Shown: positions 6,134 through 8,718 of the stretch, one piece after another | Numbering within the stretch: position 1 is the first letter of the stretch | Layout of the letters: every line of letters starts with the position of its first letter | Assembly (NCBI GenBank): GCA_011046405.1 | Contig: DSAR01000083.1 | Span: forward strand, 1-8,718 | Length of the DNA: 8,718 nucleotides | Origin: Chloroflexota bacterium | Lineage (GTDB): Bacteria; Chloroflexota; Anaerolineae; B4-G1 | Reading direction: 5' to 3' | The notes under the pieces: model-generated | Databases searched by the model: none | What the model was told of the DNA's origin: nothing | The model's input: only the letters and a program-made list of their open reading frames with translations | Translations under genes and position numbers: made by a program

Positions 6134-6377
6134 TGAAACGTCTCCCGGAGAAAGCTTCTCGACGCCTTGCCTCGATATCCTGCAAGAATTCTTCGTAGAC
6201 CTCGTCAGACATATCTTGCCAACACCCCGCGTATTGCATCACACCACTTGTAGTACCACGGGCAGTCTCTAAACCCAATCTAAAGTAATGGATGAAGGCA
6301 TAGACTTCCTGAAGCTTATCCCGGGGAATAAGATCAATTTCCTCAAATATCTTTTCCCGGTCTACGATTAAGCCCAT
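6114..6377 (-). CDS. Antitoxin-like small protein (VapB-type partner of the PIN toxin)
   Basis: An 87-residue protein encoded directly upstream of, and overlapping by 20 bp, a PIN-domain gene. This is the standard antitoxin-then-toxin order. It would neutralise the toxin and probably repress the operon. The start ATG has GAGGTGA just upstream (6381-6387). Residues 6-37 look like an amphipathic helical segment (IPRDKLQEVYAFIHYF at 17-32), similar in style to DUF2281-like antitoxins. The C-terminal half (WQDMSDEVYEEFLQDIEARR, 53-72, then REAFSGRR) is rich in acidic and then basic residues. It resembles the toxin-binding tails of many small antitoxins. I see no AbrB or ribbon-helix-helix domain. 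Base composition is lower in GC than its neighbours. Antitoxin identity rests mainly on position and tail style, so the exact family is uncertain. Confidence 0.72.
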   Translation of the reverse strand: MGLIVDREKIFEEIDLIPRDKLQEVYAFIHYFRLGLETARGTTSGVMQYAGCWQDMSDEVYEEFLQDIEARRREAFSGRRFNETCVD

Positions 6378-6397
6378 CGTTCACCTCGAATCAACCG

Positions 6398-6417
6398 ATA
6401 TGCCAACCTAGCAATAT
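6398..6417. promoter_or_regulatory. Imperfect inverted repeat, possible toxin-antitoxin operator
   Basis: In the 55-bp gap before the antitoxin gene, the plus strand carries ATATGC (6398-6403) and GCAATAT (6411-6417). These are inverted copies apart from one inserted base, with 7 bp between them. The site sits 21-40 bp upstream of the antitoxin start, where VapB-type antitoxins usually bind to repress their own operon. The gap is AT-richer than the flanking genes and includes TATATT on the minus strand, but I cannot place a convincing -35/-10 pair. Assignment as an operator is inference. Confidence 0.3.
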
Positions 6418-6432
6418 ACCGGCTTACAAACA

Positions 6433-7854
6433 TCAGGCCAGTCCCGCCAATTCCAACCCCGCGTCCAGCAGCGGCTGGACCTTGCTTTCGTCCGTCGTCT
6501 CGCAGTAGACGCGGATGATCGGCTCGGTGCCGGAGAAGCGGACCAGCAGCCAACCGCCGTCCTCCAACACGTACTTGTAGCCATCGAGGGTGACGATGTC
6601 CTTCACGTTCAAGCCGGCCAGTTCGTCCGGGCGGGCGTCGTCCAGGCGGGCCTTGGCCTGCGGGCGCTTCTCGTCGGGGAAGCGCGTATCGACCCGGTCG
6701 TAGTAATAGGCAGCGCCCAGCTCATCATATAGGTGGGCGATCAACTGGGAGGGGCTTTTCCCGGTGCGCACCATCAAATCCAGGAAGTAGAGATTGCCCA
6801 GGATGCCGTCCCGTTCCGGCACGCTGCCCCGGAAGGCGTAACCGCCGCTCTCCTCGCCGCCGATCATCGCGTTGGTCTCCATCATCTTGGGACCGACGTA
6901 TTTGAAACCGACGCCGGTATGATGGACAGGGACGTCATACATCTCGCCCAACTTGTCCAACATCGACGTCGTCGAGAGCGTCTTGACGATCGGGCCGCGC
7001 TCGCCCCGTACTTCCAGGAAATAGTAGGCCAGCAGTGCATAGACCTGCAACTGGTTGACGAACACGCCGTTCTCGTCGCCGATGCCCATCCGGTCGGCGT
7101 CGCCGTCCAGGATCAGGCACACGTCGGCCTCTATCTGGACCGTCTTTTCCAGCGCCACGTCGACGTTCGGTGGGATCGGTTCCGGGCGCGTCATCTCCGG
7201 GAACAGGGGATGACGGGAATTGTGAATTTCGCTGATCTGCGTCGTGCTCCCCTCGAAGATGCGGGGGAACCAGCCCATCCCATTGCCCCACATCGGCTCG
7301 ACCAGCACGTTCAGGTCGGCCTCTCGGATGTAATCGATGTCGAGCAATCGGCCGATGTTCGCCAGGTAAGCGGGGGCCGGGTCCCAGATGGTGATCTGCT
7401 CTCGTTCGCGCGCTTCCTCCAGGGCCGCGCGCTTGACCTGCGCAATCGGCGGGATCGCCGCCTCGATCTGGCGCAGCCCTTCCGGCGCCACCGCCGCGCC
7501 GTGGGCGTCGCGCACCTTGAAACCGCAATCCCAGGGCGGGTTGTGGCTGGCGGTGATGTTGATGCCGCCGGCCGCTGCCCGCTCGACGATAGAATAGGAG
7601 ATCACCGGCGTGGGGGTCGCAGTGTCGGTCAGCCATACGTGGAATCCATTGCCCGCCATCACCTCGGCGGCGGCTGCTGCGAAATGCTCGGCGGCGAAGC
7701 GCTTGTCGTAGCCCACCACGATTTTCTCACCCGCCTGCCCCTGTTCGATCAGATAGTTGGCGAATCCCTGCGCGCACCGGCGCACGTTGTCGAAGGTGTA
7801 ATCCTCAGCGATGCGGGCTCGCCAACCGTCGGTGCCAAAATGTATGTCTGTCAC
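6433..7854 (-). CDS. Phosphoglucomutase/phosphomannomutase (alpha-D-phosphohexomutase)
   Basis: A cytoplasmic enzyme that interconverts hexose-6-phosphate and hexose-1-phosphate, supplying sugar-1-phosphates for nucleotide-sugar synthesis. The protein has 473 residues, the usual family length, and starts at a GTG with a strong ribosome binding site. All four family signatures are visible. The phosphoserine loop is TASHNPP with Ser103. The Mg-binding loop is DGDADRMG with Asp250, Asp252 and Asp254. The sugar-binding loop is GEESGGY at 333-339. The phosphate-binding loop is RFSGTEP at 439-445. The N-terminal FGTDGWR is also typical. Next to a GDP-mannose dehydratase, a mannose-6-phosphate to mannose-1-phosphate role is attractive, but glucose or glucosamine phosphate cannot be excluded from sequence. 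No key residue is missing. The gene follows gmd by 14 bp and is separated from the next gene by 55 bp. Confidence 0.93.
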   Translation of the reverse strand: MTDIHFGTDGWRARIAEDYTFDNVRRCAQGFANYLIEQGQAGEKIVVGYDKRFAAEHFAAAAAEVMAGNGFHVWLTDTATPTPVISYSIVERAAAGGINITASHNPPWDCGFKVRDAHGAAVAPEGLRQIEAAIPPIAQVKRAALEEAREREQITIWDPAPAYLANIGRLLDIDYIREADLNVLVEPMWGNGMGWFPRIFEGSTTQISEIHNSRHPLFPEMTRPEPIPPNVDVALEKTVQIEADVCLILDGDADRMGIGDENGVFVNQLQVYALLAYYFLEVRGERGPIVKTLSTTSMLDKLGEMYDVPVHHTGVGFKYVGPKMMETNAMIGGEESGGYAFRGSVPERDGILGNLYFLDLMVRTGKSPSQLIAHLYDELGAAYYYDRVDTRFPDEKRPQAKARLDDARPDELAGLNVKDIVTLDGYKYVLEDGGWLLVRFSGTEPIIRVYCETTDESKVQPLLDAGLELAGLA

Positions 7855-7860
7855 GATATC

Positions 7861-7869
7861 TCTCCTCCC
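7861..7869 (-). promoter_or_regulatory. Ribosome binding site of the phosphohexomutase gene
   Basis: The minus strand reads GGGAGGAGA just before the GTG start at 7854, with a spacer of about 7 nt from AGGAG. It begins in the last base of the gmd stop codon (TAGGGAGGAG). This supports the GTG as the true start and suggests that translation of the two genes is coupled. Confidence 0.75.
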
Positions 7870-8718
7870 TACGCTAAACCGTGCTCTTCTTTCAACAGGG
7901 CCAGATCACTATCGACCATCATCCGTACCAGGCCGCGGAAATCGACCATCGGTTCCCAGTCCAACGCCCGACCGGCCTTGCTTGGATCGCCCACCAAGAG
8001 ATCGACCTCGGCCGGGCGCATGAAGCGTGGATCCTGGCCTACGTATGTCTGCCAATCCAGATCGAGGTAGCCGAAGGCCTCCTCGCACAATTCGCGGATA
8101 GAATGGGTCTCGCCCGTAGCGATGACGTAATCGTCGGGCGCCGGCTGCTGGAGCATCATCCACATCGCTTGGACGTAATCGCCGGCGAAACCCCAATCGC
8201 GCCGTGATTCGAGGTTGCCCAACAGCAGTTCGTCGGCCAACCCCAGCTTGATCTTAGCCGCGCCGTAGGTGACCTTGCGGGTGACGAATTCCAGTCCACG
8301 GCGAGGCGACTCGTGATTAAACAGTATCCCCGACGTGGCGTGTAACCCGTAAGATTCCCGGTAGTTGACGGTGATCCAATGGCCGTAGACCTTGGCCACG
8401 CCGTAGGGACTGCGGGGATAGAACGGCGTATCCTCGCTCTGGGGCACCTCGCGCACCTTGCCGAACATCTCGCTGCTCGACGCCTGGTAAAAGCGAATGC
8501 TCTGATCGACCGTCCGGATCGCCTCCAGCATCCGCGTGACGCCCAACGCAGTCACATCACCCGTGAAGACCGGCTGCTGCCACGAGGTCGGCACGAAAGA
8601 TTGGGCCGCCAGGTTGTACACCTCATCCGGTTCATGTTCTTGCAAGATAGAGATCAAGGAACCCTGGTCCAGCAGGTCGCCGGAGACCAGCGTGATCTCG
8701 TCCTGAATGTGCTGGATG
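7869..8718 (-). CDS. gmd: GDP-mannose 4,6-dehydratase, 5' end outside window
   Basis: The enzyme uses NADP to convert GDP-D-mannose to GDP-4-keto-6-deoxy-D-mannose, the branch point to GDP-rhamnose, GDP-fucose and related deoxysugars, in the cytoplasm. The frame is open to the window edge and 282 residues are visible. A TTG at 8657 is an internal leucine codon, not a start: the preceding codons read IQHIQDEITLVSGDLLDQGS, which is normal family sequence. Roughly 40-60 N-terminal residues with the Gly-rich dinucleotide motif are missing. In visible numbering, NLAAQSFV is at 35-42, the catalytic S-x-E motif SSSEMFG at 80-86 and YGVAK (Tyr105, Lys109) at 105-109. NHESPRRG (134-141) and NLESRRDWG (168-176) follow, the latter in the GDP-mannose-binding part of the family. 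The stop TAG lies 14 bp before the mutase start. A related GDP-sugar epimerase or reductase is less likely, given how closely the whole length follows GMD. Confidence 0.95.
   Translation of the reverse strand, partial: IQHIQDEITLVSGDLLDQGSLISILQEHEPDEVYNLAAQSFVPTSWQQPVFTGDVTALGVTRMLEAIRTVDQSIRFYQASSSEMFGKVREVPQSEDTPFYPRSPYGVAKVYGHWITVNYRESYGLHATSGILFNHESPRRGLEFVTRKVTYGAAKIKLGLADELLLGNLESRRDWGFAGDYVQAMWMMLQQPAPDDYVIATGETHSIRELCEEAFGYLDLDWQTYVGQDPRFMRPAEVDLLVGDPSKAGRALDWEPMVDFRGLVRMMVDSDLALLKEEHGLA

Noticed and set aside
6733..8070. A 445-codon open frame on the plus strand
   Set aside because: It lies opposite two well-supported genes with complete catalytic motifs, and its protein is rich in His, Arg and Asp with no recognisable domain. 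Long antisense frames are expected at this GC.
8657..8657. TTG at 8657 as the start of the GDP-mannose dehydratase
   Set aside because: The frame continues upstream to the window edge with residues that fit the family, and the Gly-rich N-terminus would otherwise be missing.

Overview
The window looks like a piece of a high-GC bacterial chromosome. Every gene lies on the minus strand, so the operon reads from high to low coordinates. By eye the main genes are about two thirds GC. A Chloroflexota (Anaerolineae-like) source is my best guess. It rests on one gene, a GT-C membrane glycosyltransferase with a duplicated C-terminal beta-sandwich, and on the style of the intergenic repeats. No phylogenetic marker is present, so this is inference.

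In transcription order the layout is as follows. Positions 8718-7869 hold most of a GDP-mannose 4,6-dehydratase whose 5' end lies outside the window. Positions 7854-6433 hold a phosphoglucomutase/phosphomannomutase. Positions 6377-5726 hold a lower-GC toxin-antitoxin pair: a small antitoxin-like protein overlapping a PIN-domain (VapC-like) toxin. Positions 5679-4843 hold a TatD-family metal-dependent hydrolase. Positions 4846-3818 hold a trans-polyprenyl diphosphate synthase whose GTG start overlaps the tatD stop. Positions 3790-2840 hold a GT2 (WbbL-like) glycosyltransferase. Positions 2847-460 hold a large membrane glycosyltransferase of the GT39/PMT or DUF2142 type. Positions 459-1 hold no gene but are dense in repeats and palindromes.

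The genes other than the toxin-antitoxin pair and tatD fit an envelope polysaccharide or glycoprotein theme. The mutase could supply mannose-1-phosphate (or glucose-1-phosphate). The dehydratase turns GDP-mannose into GDP-4-keto-6-deoxymannose, the precursor of GDP-rhamnose or GDP-fucose. The prenyl synthase could make a polyprenyl chain for a lipid carrier or a quinone. GT2 adds sugars at the cytoplasmic face, and the GT-C enzyme would use a polyprenyl-phosphate-linked sugar outside the membrane. Tight spacing (overlaps of 4, 8 and 20 bp; gaps of 14, 27, 43 and 55 bp) supports co-transcription. The toxin-antitoxin pair looks like a later insertion.

I found no convincing new biological system. 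The most unusual structure is a 106-base palindrome at positions 7-112. It folds on paper into a three-way junction with two matched GC-rich hairpins, and its arm sequence recurs three more times within 430 bases. No tRNA, rRNA, CRISPR array or transposase gene was seen.
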